From Candidatus Rifleibacteriota bacterium (GTDB lineage: Bacteria; Muiribacteriota; Ozemobacteria; Ozemobacterales; Ozemobacteraceae), in the NCBI GenBank assembly GCA_015232575.1, contig JADFZL010000019.1, positions 1-64,000 on the forward strand: a DNA stretch of 64,000 nucleotides, given 5' to 3'. The notes under the pieces are model-generated. The model saw only the letters and a list, made by a program, of their open reading frames with translations, made no database searches and was not told where the DNA came from. Of the stretch, positions 18,451-26,768 are shown piece by piece. The position numbers and the translations under genes were made by a program. Each line of letters starts with the position of its first letter. The stretch's first letter is position 1.

Positions 18451-18942
18451 TCATCTCAGAAGGCTTTTGATTACAATTTTTGCAAATGCTGCAACATCTG
18501 GAGCCTGGCTTAATCTTGGCCCGGCAACGTTTAACACGCAGGGTTTAATCTTAATAAGCCACGCATGAAGGTGTTCAGATGCGCCTTCTGGCTCGTAAAA
18601 AGTGGAATCAATAATAAGAAAAGGTTTGTTTTCTCTTACGGCAAACTCGACGGTCATTGCCGTTCCGCCAGATGGCTCTCCCGCTGAAAATATCAGGGTA
18701 GCATCTGAATCTCGAACGTTCATGAAGGTGCGAACCGGATAGTTTTTTGAGTCTGTCTCAATAAGAGGATACTTTTCAGGAATAGTGCCATCTTCAGATC
18801 TTCGCCCGAGGGGACACCATCCGCCAACAGAAATGCCTGCTTCCATTGCAGCATCAAGCGCAAAACGGTCAACACCCGTCTGGCCACCGGAAATTATCTT
18901 TTCAAGACCGAATTTTTCTTTAACGAATTTCCTTGATGACAT
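18451..18942 (-). CDS. Putative molybdenum carrier / SLOG (YpsA-like) nucleotide-binding protein
   Basis: A 163-residue protein with I-I-S-G-G-Q-T-G-V-D-R near the N-terminus and S-A-G-E-P-S-G-G-T-A-M-T later, both typical of the putative molybdenum carrier branch of the SLOG Rossmann fold. P-L-G-R-R-S-E-D-G-T-I-P-x-x-Y is also characteristic. The start ATG at 18940-18942 is preferred because GGAGAACAAGTTT precedes it; an earlier start at 18957 is possible. Ligand and role are not established for this family. Confidence 0.8.
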   Translation of the reverse strand: MSSRKFVKEKFGLEKIISGGQTGVDRFALDAAMEAGISVGGWCPLGRRSEDGTIPEKYPLIETDSKNYPVRTFMNVRDSDATLIFSAGEPSGGTAMTVEFAVRENKPFLIIDSTFYEPEGASEHLHAWLIKIKPCVLNVAGPRLSQAPDVAAFAKIVIKSLLR

Positions 18943-19055
18943 AAACTTGTTCTCCATAATAAACCGGAGCATCTACACTCACTTCCATGAACTTAACAAC
19001 GAAACAGGCGTTTCTACATTACCTTTTTCTTTCCACGATTTGTTGAGTAAACACG

Positions 19056-19099
19056 AAAAAACGACTCTTGTAAGGCGCATCAACAGAGAGTCGCTTTTT
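19056..19099 (-). terminator. Bidirectional rho-independent terminator
   Basis: CGACTCT at 19062-19068 pairs with AGAGTCG at 19087-19093. On the minus strand the stem is followed by TTTTTTCG, suiting the end of the transcript from 20967-19210. On the plus strand CTTTTT follows. Confidence 0.6.
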
Positions 19100-19209
19100 C
19101 GAAAAATCAATTATTTCACAGCTTCAGTGTGAGAGTTATATTAACAAATGATTTATTGAGTAAATAGATCAATTTTTCATTTTTGCAATTGGTGCTAACA
19201 ATTGTATTT

Positions 19210-20967
19210 TTACAATGTTGCAGGGACAACTTCTCTCCAGCTGATAATTTCGCGTTTCAGTGAAACTTCGTATTTACTGCTCCAGCGGGTTTCTCTGTCA
19301 ACTGTGTAGTCATATCTTGAACTTGCCAATACTTCCTGCCAGTTGAAATGCTTAATCTTAACATCATTTGGCATTCTTCTGCGATCAAAGTAATCAGTGG
19401 CCAGATTACCGACAATTTCCATATTGATAAGTTTCTTCATTGATGTATCTGTATCAAGCTCTAGTCCGCCCTGAGCATAAAAGCATCCTTCAAGTCTCGG
19501 GCTGAGGTTTCTGAATGGATGTGTTATTCCAAGCCTCGACCAGTCACTGTCGTGATGGGGCTTGTACAAAATTCTTCCGGTAAGGGGCTTTTCAATTGCA
19601 TGGTCAAAACGCGGGTCACGAAGTGCAATGATGCCAACCGAAGACTGCTGCCCCGAGTCATCGGGCAATGTAAGAATGTCTCCGCCAACATAGATATTTC
19701 CCTGTACAACAAGGAGACCTTTTCCCTTTACCCATCCTTCGAGATAAACATCACCCTTGATGAAGGTCAGACCATTGAGTTCAACAGCGTGACTTGTATC
19801 ATGCGAACGGTTGGGGTTTCCAAGAAATCTATTGTACTTATTCGGAACTTTCCGCCAGTCGCCCCAGCCGAAAAGAGGAACAACATTTTTAAAGCTGACT
19901 TCATTTCTTCCAAAAGCTTCACGGAAATTGACATCTGTAAAATACTTTCCATGAGTCGGATTTTTTTCTGGATCAACTACACGGTTTGCAAGACGGCTGT
20001 AAACCGACGCATCGTACAAGTTAATCTTTTTACTTTCGTAGTCAGAAACCTGTTTCGTATTTGAATTATAGTTTTCATTAATTATTTTCTGCCACCATGG
20101 CCACCTGAGGAGTCCCATCCATTTATAATAACTTCTGGTAACCGGGTCTTTCGAATATTCAATGGAATCGGTTTCTGCGAAGTTTCCTCCACCGTTATAG
20201 CCGTTCCAGCCTATTCCCTGATCAAGAAACGGATGTTCAAATTCATTGCGCATTGCAAAGAGCATAAGCCACTTTGGAATATCAATTCTTGCACCATCGC
20301 GCATGTAAACCTTTCCACCCTTGACTGTGAAGCCCCATGGATCCCAGAAGTCGGTTGGATTGATTTTGAAGGAATCTACATGAGCAGTATTCAGATATAG
20401 TCCATGTTCAGGAGCAATCATTCCAACAGAATTTCCAATGAATTCAGACTGAACCTGAACTGCTTTCAGAGCTTTTTTTACTTCAATCTGCTTGTGTGTT
20501 CCATGGACTGTTCCCTTTGCAACAACAGTTACCAAACCTTCCCTTGCAATATCCGGCGGAAGCCCGGCATTGGTAAGGGCTTTCGACGCTGAAGCATCGT
20601 TGCTCCAGTAGATACGTGCCTTAACTTTGCCGCCTTCAACTATTGGAGCAATCTTTTTGTCTTTGCCTTCGAGATGTGAAAGATCTACATCAACGTATCC
20701 GCCTTCATTTTTCGTAACCATTGAATAAAAAGGGTTCTTCGGATCATTCATGCTCTTTTTCATTGTGAAAAAAGCTTCTTCAGCTCCGGCTTCCGCAAGA
20801 AGAAGTGCAGAGACGCCATCAACATAGTTTTCAGAAAGAAAAACTTCGCCCCGCATGAAATAGACCATTGAAAGAACAACTATGCTCACGAACATTATTG
20901 TAGCAAGAATAAAAAAGAGGGCAATTCCGGATTTATGCCCCGATTTCATCATTTTTTCATAACTCAT
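19210..20967 (-). CDS. PilX-like membrane-anchored secretion/pilus-associated protein
   Basis: A 585-residue protein. The start at 20965-20967 gives an AAGGTGCATGAT ribosome site; an upstream in-frame ATG at 20976 is possible. A basic N-terminus (K-S-G-H-K-S-G-I-A-L-F-F-I-L-A-T) is followed by one membrane helix and by L-L-L-A-E-A-G-A-E-E-A-F-F, the conserved post-helix segment of PilX/GspK-like proteins. The C-terminal half holds an L-E-G-W-V-K-G-K-G-L-L-V-V-Q-G beta-rich region. The N-terminus is the reason for the PilX assignment; the rest is unrecognised. It is monocistronic with a terminator downstream. Confidence 0.65.
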   Translation of the reverse strand: MSYEKMMKSGHKSGIALFFILATIMFVSIVVLSMVYFMRGEVFLSENYVDGVSALLLAEAGAEEAFFTMKKSMNDPKNPFYSMVTKNEGGYVDVDLSHLEGKDKKIAPIVEGGKVKARIYWSNDASASKALTNAGLPPDIAREGLVTVVAKGTVHGTHKQIEVKKALKAVQVQSEFIGNSVGMIAPEHGLYLNTAHVDSFKINPTDFWDPWGFTVKGGKVYMRDGARIDIPKWLMLFAMRNEFEHPFLDQGIGWNGYNGGGNFAETDSIEYSKDPVTRSYYKWMGLLRWPWWQKIINENYNSNTKQVSDYESKKINLYDASVYSRLANRVVDPEKNPTHGKYFTDVNFREAFGRNEVSFKNVVPLFGWGDWRKVPNKYNRFLGNPNRSHDTSHAVELNGLTFIKGDVYLEGWVKGKGLLVVQGNIYVGGDILTLPDDSGQQSSVGIIALRDPRFDHAIEKPLTGRILYKPHHDSDWSRLGITHPFRNLSPRLEGCFYAQGGLELDTDTSMKKLINMEIVGNLATDYFDRRRMPNDVKIKHFNWQEVLASSRYDYTVDRETRWSSKYEVSLKREIISWREVVPATL

Positions 20968-21200
20968 ATCATGCACCTTTCTTTCTGAAAGCTATTTTGC
21001 CTTGAATCCACATCAGTAATAATGATCTGGCTTCTATAAGTTCATGGCAGAGGCGCTATGCCCCTCACCCGAATCATCGTGCAGATAACATTTTCTCCAC
21101 TTAACGCCATTTCTTTTAATTCTAACAGGTAAATAGAAATATGACAACGTGAAACACCTGAAATACATGAAATACCTGAAAATGCAAAATTTGCCGTTCG

Positions 21201-22346
21201 CTATTTAAAAGACTTCTCCAGCACATTGTACATGCTCTGAAATTCGGGGTACCTTTCTGAGAGATTTTTTGGAAAATAATCGAATCTTTCGAATGAATGT
21301 CCCATAATAAAATAATCTCTGCGATAAGTTCCATGTTTTTTGAGAGCAGGAAAGCAAACCATCGGAACAAATCCCGATTCTATCATGTAGTTGATTGCAG
21401 AAATGTCAGCGGCATCAACAATCATTTCAGTATAATTTATGTTCCTTGCCGCAAGCATTCTTGTAATTTTTCGATATAATTCAGACGGATTGAAGTATTC
21501 TTCGAGATTTTCTTCAATAATGGCTGCAAATCTAAAATCTCTCAGTAAAGTAATAAAGATTCTGATTTTTTCATTTGAATCAGATATGAGAGAATTCGGT
21601 CTCTGAAATGGATAGAAATTATTGTTTAAAAGCTTCAGCTCGCGCAGTTTTTGAAACTTTCTCTGTACAAGTTGTGGAGCTTCAATCATTTCAAGTTCAG
21701 GAACAGGTTCTGGATAGCAGGATTCGGAGTCAGAAATACTGCATAAACTTGACAGCTGAAGATTATCTGATAAACTTCCTTTTCCTGAATAAAGCGCTGG
21801 AAATGCACTCGTAAGAAATGCAGCAGCACATGGATGCGTTTTCAGATTTGGATTTCTCATTTTTTCGAGAACTCCTGGATAATAATACGCTGCAAGAGCG
21901 TTAATTTCAGCTTTTTCAAGCGATGGTGATACAGGAAAAAAGCCCAGGAGCTTGAATCCCTGTTTTAATGCTATTTCAAGATTCACAAATGAAACATATT
22001 TTGTTGACATGTACAAAATATCAAGCATGTCAGAATTTCTGCTTATAAGGTTCGCAAACAAAGCCTCAATGAGCTCGGCGTCATCCCTGTAGTCTGCCCC
22101 GAAAAAAATGCGCGTAATCTTGCCCAGTCTCTCTTCGCTTTCCACAACGAAACCAGCAAAACCGGCTATTTCACCAGAATCTTCTATAAGAAGCCAGTTT
22201 CTTTTTTCAGTTTCAAAAGCAGATTTTAATGCTTTGTAATCGAGCATGATTTTATCGCGCCAGATATCATCAACAGATAGCTGGTACAACTTCATCACCT
22301 TCAGAACATCTTTCTCATCCGGATTTCTAAAAACAAACCTGCTCAT
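21201..22346 (-). CDS. GNAT-like acyltransferase, two-domain (381 aa)
   Basis: The start at ATG 22344-22346 follows AAAAAGGACGTGCTT. The N-terminal ~160 residues resemble a GNAT fold (R-N-P-D-E-K-D-V-L-K-V-M-K-L-Y at the start, then I-A-G-F-A-G-F-V-V-E-S-E-E-R-L-G-K-I-T-R-I-F). The C-terminal part appears to be a second GNAT-like half similar to that in 52969-54444. No clear acetyl-CoA P-loop (Q/R-x-x-G-x-G/A) is seen in either half, so activity is uncertain. Its 5' leader consists of the three-hairpin repeat at 22361-22492. Confidence 0.55.
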   Translation of the reverse strand: MSRFVFRNPDEKDVLKVMKLYQLSVDDIWRDKIMLDYKALKSAFETEKRNWLLIEDSGEIAGFAGFVVESEERLGKITRIFFGADYRDDAELIEALFANLISRNSDMLDILYMSTKYVSFVNLEIALKQGFKLLGFFPVSPSLEKAEINALAAYYYPGVLEKMRNPNLKTHPCAAAFLTSAFPALYSGKGSLSDNLQLSSLCSISDSESCYPEPVPELEMIEAPQLVQRKFQKLRELKLLNNNFYPFQRPNSLISDSNEKIRIFITLLRDFRFAAIIEENLEEYFNPSELYRKITRMLAARNINYTEMIVDAADISAINYMIESGFVPMVCFPALKKHGTYRRDYFIMGHSFERFDYFPKNLSERYPEFQSMYNVLEKSFK

Positions 22347-22360
22347 AAGCACGTCCTTTT

Positions 22361-22492
22361 TTAGAGGGGGCACGCGCCCCCTCTCGCGTTTCGAACAAGT
22401 TCGAAACGCTCACTCCCCGCGTTCGAGCACTTTGTGCTCTCAGGGGGCACGCGCCCCCTCTCGCATTTCGAACAAGTTCGAAACGCTCACCT
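22361..22492 (-). repeat. Three-hairpin repeat element, copy A (two units), in a 5' leader
   Basis: Stem 1 is AGAGGGGGC/GCCCCCTCT with a 4-base loop (22363-22384). Stem 2 is GCGTTTCGAAC/GTTCGAAACGC with a 2-base loop (22386-22409). Stem 3 is GAGCAC/GTGCTC with a 3-base loop (22425-22439). A second unit with stems 1 and 2 follows to 22490. On the minus strand stem 1 abuts AAAAAGGACG, the ribosome site of 21201-22346. Other copies are at 34734, 45602 and 52014. Confidence 0.85.
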
Positions 22493-22497
22493 ATTCT

Positions 22498-23175
22498 TCA
22501 GCGGAGGATTTTTTGAATGGAATCTGATGATATGCGGTCGAAAGCCTTTAATAAATCATCTGTTGTTTTTTCAACAGTCAAAGTCTTTTTATCCGGATCA
22601 ATCTGAACGGTTTCTCCAGGATTGACAGCAGTTTCTTTTCCATTCTGATCAACAGTTATTTTTCCTTCATGAAGCGTTAAAATTGATTTTTTATCATGAG
22701 AAACATGAACATCAAGACGAGTTCCACGAATTCCGATTGTTGCAGTTGGAACCGATAGCTTGAAAACTCCATTTACTTTATTAAAACACATCTGCATTCC
22801 ACCCTGAATAACTGTAACAGAATTTTCTTCAAATGAAGCCTTAACAGACGGCTTCAGAGAAAACCTGCAATCGTGAACAACTCCGCTTATGGAAACAATT
22901 TTATCTGATATATTAGAAATTTCATCTCCGGAAAAGAAAACAAGCCCTGCCTTGGTTAAAAGGGAAAATAGCTTTCCTGACCTTGTCAACTGTATCTTTT
23001 CGTTTGAACCATCCGCAACGAAGATTTTTGCAGCCGAAACCTGCGGTAATGATTCAATATCAACCACTTTCTGCCCATCGCCACTCTTTCCTGTATTGCA
23101 TGCCGGTAACACAATGAACACACATACTGAACAGATCAGGAATAAAGCAGAAAGAACAACCTTATTTTTCTTCAT
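22498..23175 (-). CDS. FecR-domain lipoprotein
   Basis: A 225-residue protein; the start ATG 23173-23175 follows GGGAGAAAACC. The signal peptide ends in a lipobox L-P-A-C. The C-terminal half carries the FecR signature V-P-T-A-T-I-G-I-R-G-T-R-L-D-V and G-K-I-T-V-x-x-N-G-K-E-T-A-V-N-P-G-E. FecR domains are periplasmic beta structures often found in surface-signalling or scaffolding proteins. No sigma factor is adjacent here, but two further FecR-type proteins lie at 30736 and 33172. Confidence 0.8.
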   Translation of the reverse strand: MKKNKVVLSALFLICSVCVFIVLPACNTGKSGDGQKVVDIESLPQVSAAKIFVADGSNEKIQLTRSGKLFSLLTKAGLVFFSGDEISNISDKIVSISGVVHDCRFSLKPSVKASFEENSVTVIQGGMQMCFNKVNGVFKLSVPTATIGIRGTRLDVHVSHDKKSILTLHEGKITVDQNGKETAVNPGETVQIDPDKKTLTVEKTTDDLLKAFDRISSDSIQKILR

Positions 23176-23250
23176 GGTTTTCTCCCTCACACACTATTTT
23201 CCATCTTTAGATTACTCTCAAAGGCTGACTTTGTCAAGCAAGCGGAGCAC

Positions 23251-24951
23251 TCAGACCCTGCCATTTTTTTGAATATTGCGCCTCGCATTTCTGCGCTTTT
23301 CAGAAGATTTAGCAACTGAAATTTTATTGCCCATAAAATCTGTTTCCGACCAGTACATTGCAGTAGCAATAGTTCCAGGCGTTGGAGTAAATTCCTGAAT
23401 CTGCTCATGAGCAAGCCTGTACTGGGAAATGAATTTCTCAAGTTCGCTGTCAAGCTCATCAGCACCGGGAAATGCAGTCATAAAATACGGGATGAGATAG
23501 AATTTTTTATTCAGTCTTTTTACAATTTCATAGTACCATTCAACAAACTCAGCAAATTTTTTATCCGGCGCCTTACGCATGAGTCTTAAAACTTTTCGAG
23601 AAACATGCTCCGGAGCAACTTTCAACTGCCCTGATACATGATTGGCAATAATATAAGTAAAACTATTAAGATCTTCACGTTCGATCAGGTCAAACCGCAG
23701 TCCAGAACCAATAAATACTTTTCTGATTCCCGGAACCTGCAAAGCCGCTTTCAGCAATTCGACAGTTGGTGCAAGATTCCCCTTCAGATTTTTACACCTG
23801 CCGGGAAAAGTACAAAGTTTTTTTTCACATCCGCCAGACTCGCAAGACCAGCCATACATATTGGCAGAAGGTCCGCCAATATCAGGTACAACCCCATGAA
23901 AATCCGGATGATCCTTAAAAGAGGCCAATTCTTTCACAATTGATTCAATCGGCCTGGATATTACCTCCCGCCCCTGATGTAGAGCTATCGAACAGAAGCT
24001 GCACGTTCCAAAACATCCACGATGCGAAATAATAGAAAACTGAACCGGCTCAACAGCTGGTACCGGCTCTTCATAAATCGGATGTGCCCTTCGGTTAAAA
24101 ACTTTGTGGTTATTTGCGCCCCATTCGAGTGAAAATCTGTCACTTGAAGGCGGAAAACATACAAAATCAAATTTTTCATGCCTCTGAACCATTGGAAGCG
24201 AATTATGTGAATACCACAAATCCATAATTTGGGAAAGCTGCATGATTGCCAGAGGATTTTGCCTGCACTCTTTTGCATCCGGTAATAAAACCATCTTTTC
24301 ACCAAATATTTCAGACGACGAACCGGGCGGCCTTTTAACACAAGTCTGTGGAACAGGAATATCTTTCAATTCTTTCCAGGAATGTTTCTGAAAGAGTTGT
24401 ACAATATCTCTCAGCGGATTTTCACCCATTCCATAAACAATCATATCGGCCCCTGAATCGGCCAGGACAGAATCTTTTACTTTGTTTTCCCAGAAATCAT
24501 AATGAGAAAACCTCCGCAACGAAGCTTCAATTCCACCTAGAATTATCGGAATACCTGGAAATGCCTGCCGAAGAAGCTGAGAATAGACATTAACAGCTCT
24601 TTTTGGCCTCAAACCGGATTTTCCGCCAGGAGACATTCTGTCTTCTGATCGCGGCATTTTCATTGACGTATAATTTGCCACCATGCTATCCATTGCTCCG
24701 GAAGTTACTCCAAAAAACAATGCCGGCCTGCCAAAAACCATAAAATCAGAAGTGCTTGTCCAATCGGGCTGCGTAATAACCGCCACATTCAAATGAAGAC
24801 TCTGCAAGTATCTTGTAATAACAGCAGCCGGAAACGATGGATGATCTACATAAGCGTCTCCCGAAACAAGAATAACATCGTAAGTTTTCGTACTGGTCTT
24901 CTGAAAAACCTTTCCCCTGAACGAAACGTCCGGATATTGAAACCAGGGCAT
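23251..24951 (-). CDS. YgiQ-family radical SAM protein
   Basis: A 566-residue protein beginning M-P-W-F-Q-Y-P-D, with the radical SAM cluster motif G-C-F-G-T-C-S-F-C-S-I mid-protein. It also has H-P-S-F-P-A-A-V-I-T-R near the N-terminus, L-G-G-I-E-A-S-L-R-R and L-K-V-A-P-E-H, all typical of YgiQ. The family is widespread and of unknown reaction. CAGGAGAAGAAAA precedes the ATG. A 68-base repeat begins just upstream, between this gene and the divergent ubiquitin-like operon. Confidence 0.9.
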   Translation of the reverse strand: MPWFQYPDVSFRGKVFQKTSTKTYDVILVSGDAYVDHPSFPAAVITRYLQSLHLNVAVITQPDWTSTSDFMVFGRPALFFGVTSGAMDSMVANYTSMKMPRSEDRMSPGGKSGLRPKRAVNVYSQLLRQAFPGIPIILGGIEASLRRFSHYDFWENKVKDSVLADSGADMIVYGMGENPLRDIVQLFQKHSWKELKDIPVPQTCVKRPPGSSSEIFGEKMVLLPDAKECRQNPLAIMQLSQIMDLWYSHNSLPMVQRHEKFDFVCFPPSSDRFSLEWGANNHKVFNRRAHPIYEEPVPAVEPVQFSIISHRGCFGTCSFCSIALHQGREVISRPIESIVKELASFKDHPDFHGVVPDIGGPSANMYGWSCESGGCEKKLCTFPGRCKNLKGNLAPTVELLKAALQVPGIRKVFIGSGLRFDLIEREDLNSFTYIIANHVSGQLKVAPEHVSRKVLRLMRKAPDKKFAEFVEWYYEIVKRLNKKFYLIPYFMTAFPGADELDSELEKFISQYRLAHEQIQEFTPTPGTIATAMYWSETDFMGNKISVAKSSEKRRNARRNIQKNGRV

Positions 24952-24961
24952 TTTTCTTCTC

Positions 24962-25106
24962 CTGAAATGAAAAAAAATTTAACCACGGAATTACACGGAA
25001 CTTCACGGAAAAAAGAGAAAAAGCAAGTCCATTTTAATCTGAAATGAAAAGAATTTTAACCACGGAATTACGCAGAACTTCAAGGAAAAAAGAGAAAAAG
25101 CAAGTC
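24962..25106. repeat. 68-bp tandem direct repeat upstream of the ubiquitin-like operon
   Basis: Units at 24962-25029 and 25039-25106 are nearly identical and contain AACCACGGAATTACACGGAA or its variant ATTACGCAGAA, followed by an A/G-rich tract ending GCAAGTC. A related core in reverse orientation lies at about 55825-55848. The repeat fills the divergent intergenic region between YgiQ and the ubiquitin-like gene. Confidence 0.8.
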
Positions 25107-25266
25107 TCTGAATTTTTTATTATACAACACTTTCATCTTTCAGCAGATAAAATTTAACCTGAATTCTGCAAAATATTCTGGAGAAAAAACAAAGCAGTTG
25201 TGCTACAATGAAAAAAATCGAAATTATTTATTGATGTACACTGTATTTTTCTGGAGGACAAACAAT

Positions 25267-25536
25267 ATGGGAGCGGTGGTCGTTGAAATATGGGATGCAA
25301 CAGGAAATAAAAAAGTCAATGCCGAATTGCCTGACGATGAAACAGTAAACAAAATCATCGTCCTGCTGATAGAAAGGATGAATCTTCCAAGATACAGTCC
25401 TGACGGGCAATTGATGAGCTACAAATTTCATCACAAAAGTTCGGGGCGGCAGCTTCTTGATGACGAAACACTCGGTTTCGCAGGAGTTCAAAGCGGCGAT
25501 GTTCTGCGTATTCAACCAGAAATTACTGCCGGTTAA
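25267..25536 (+). CDS. YukD/EsaB-like ubiquitin-like protein with C-terminal Gly
   Basis: An 89-residue protein; the ATG at 25267 follows CTGGAGGACAAACAAT. The chain fits a beta-grasp ubiquitin fold: V-V-V-E-I-W-D-A strand, D-D-E-T-V-N-K-I-I-V-L-L-I helix, then S-G-R-Q-L-L-D-D-E-T-L and V-Q-S-G-D-V-L-R-I-Q-P, which corresponds to ubiquitin's late strand. It ends I-T-A-G, an exposed C-terminal Gly suitable for adenylation by the E1-like enzyme encoded 14 bases downstream. YukD-like proteins next to E1 and JAB genes are known in bacteria. Conjugation to targets here is inferred. It opens a six-gene operon. Confidence 0.85.
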   Translation: MGAVVVEIWDATGNKKVNAELPDDETVNKIIVLLIERMNLPRYSPDGQLMSYKFHHKSSGRQLLDDETLGFAGVQSGDVLRIQPEITAG

Positions 25537-25550
25537 ACCAGCAATAAACA

Positions 25551-26768
25551 ATGGACCAGCAAATAATAAGGTTGAATCCCTACAATGATGAACACAGATT
25601 TTCCCGTTTTGAGTTGATCCGCTGGTGGGATCAGAAAAAGCTCTCAAACGCCCGGATACTGGTCATAGGTGCTGGTGCCCTGGGCAACGAAATTATTAAA
25701 AATCTAGCTTTGCTCGGCGTCGGAAACATCATCGTTGCAGATATGGACAAAATTGAAAACTCAAATTTGTCGAGATCTGTCCTTTTCAGAGAACACGATT
25801 GTGGACGATTCAAGGCTGAAGTGGCAGCCGAAAGAGCAAGAGACCTTTTCCCCGGAATAAGAATCAAGCCTCTGTGCCTCAATGTGGTGTCAGAATTGGG
25901 TCTGGGGTTCTTTTTCTGGGCAGATTTGATAATCGGCGGACTTGATAACAGAGAAGCACGATTATCTATCAACAGGAACAGCTACAGAGCCGGAAAAACA
26001 TGGATTGACGGCGCAATTGAAGTTTTAAACGGAACAGCACGTGTTTTTACTCCGCCCGACGGACCCTGCTATGAATGTACCATGAGTCAGGTCGACTGGC
26101 AGATGCTTCAGGCCAGAAGAGCATGTACGCTCCTGAACCGCGATGAAATCATGTCAGGCAAAACTCCTACAACACCGACAATGGCATCAGTAATAGCTGG
26201 AATTCAGTGCCAGGAAGCTCTGAAGATAATACATGGAATAGAGTCGCTGCCCGGAAAAGGCTATGTATTCAACGGACGGACATTTGATAATTACGTTGTT
26301 GAATACAAGCGCAAAACAGACTGCTACAGCCATGAATTTTTCAGCCCGGTAAAAACTCTTCCTGAAAAAGCTTCAGAACTGACACTTTCAGCTGCACTGA
26401 AAATCGTAAAGAACGATCTCGGAGAAGATGCATTCATTGAAATCCGGGAAGATGTACTGACAGGTTTTTTCTGCGTGGAATGTTCTGACAGAGAACCCTA
26501 TCACTCGCACATAAGCAAGGTCAGAGAAAAAGACACAACCTGCAAAAAATGCGGCAAGCTACGTCTTCCAGAATTGTCTCACTCGTTTTATGGAAATGAA
26601 AACTACATCGAACTTACACTTTCCAAACTGGGAATTCCGGCTTTTGACGTGTTCTCCGGACGCAACGCAGAAACAACACTTCATTACCTGCTTGACGGCG
26701 ACAGAGAATCAATGATAGAGCCACTTGATTCAGAGGTTTCAATTGAGCAACAAAAAGAACACAAATAA
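25551..26768 (+). CDS. E1-like (ThiF/UBA) ubiquitin-activating enzyme
   Basis: A 405-residue protein. The Rossmann adenylation domain has G40-A-G-A-L-G45, D64-x-D66 and N72-L-S-R75, and D132-N-R-E-A-R after the fourth strand. C173-Y-E-C176-T followed by A-C192-T-L-L resembles the UBA3 segment C-I-E-C-T...M-C-T-I, whose second Cys is the thioester cysteine, so C192 is the likely catalytic Cys. P-T-T-P-T-M-A-S-V-I-A-G-I-Q closes the domain. A C-terminal zinc ribbon (C308/C311, C331/C334) and an unrecognised tail follow. It is expected to adenylate the Gly terminus of the upstream protein and form a thioester. It overlaps the JAB gene. Confidence 0.9.
   Translation: MDQQIIRLNPYNDEHRFSRFELIRWWDQKKLSNARILVIGAGALGNEIIKNLALLGVGNIIVADMDKIENSNLSRSVLFREHDCGRFKAEVAAERARDLFPGIRIKPLCLNVVSELGLGFFFWADLIIGGLDNREARLSINRNSYRAGKTWIDGAIEVLNGTARVFTPPDGPCYECTMSQVDWQMLQARRACTLLNRDEIMSGKTPTTPTMASVIAGIQCQEALKIIHGIESLPGKGYVFNGRTFDNYVVEYKRKTDCYSHEFFSPVKTLPEKASELTLSAALKIVKNDLGEDAFIEIREDVLTGFFCVECSDREPYHSHISKVREKDTTCKKCGKLRLPELSHSFYGNENYIELTLSKLGIPAFDVFSGRNAETTLHYLLDGDRESMIEPLDSEVSIEQQKEHK

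Noticed and set aside
25551..26768. Plain ThiF/MoeB sulfur-carrier activation for thiamine or molybdopterin
   Set aside because: No thiamine or molybdopterin genes are nearby, and the Cys arrangement resembles UBA3. The JAMM and RING neighbours favour protein conjugation, although sulfur transfer is not fully excluded.
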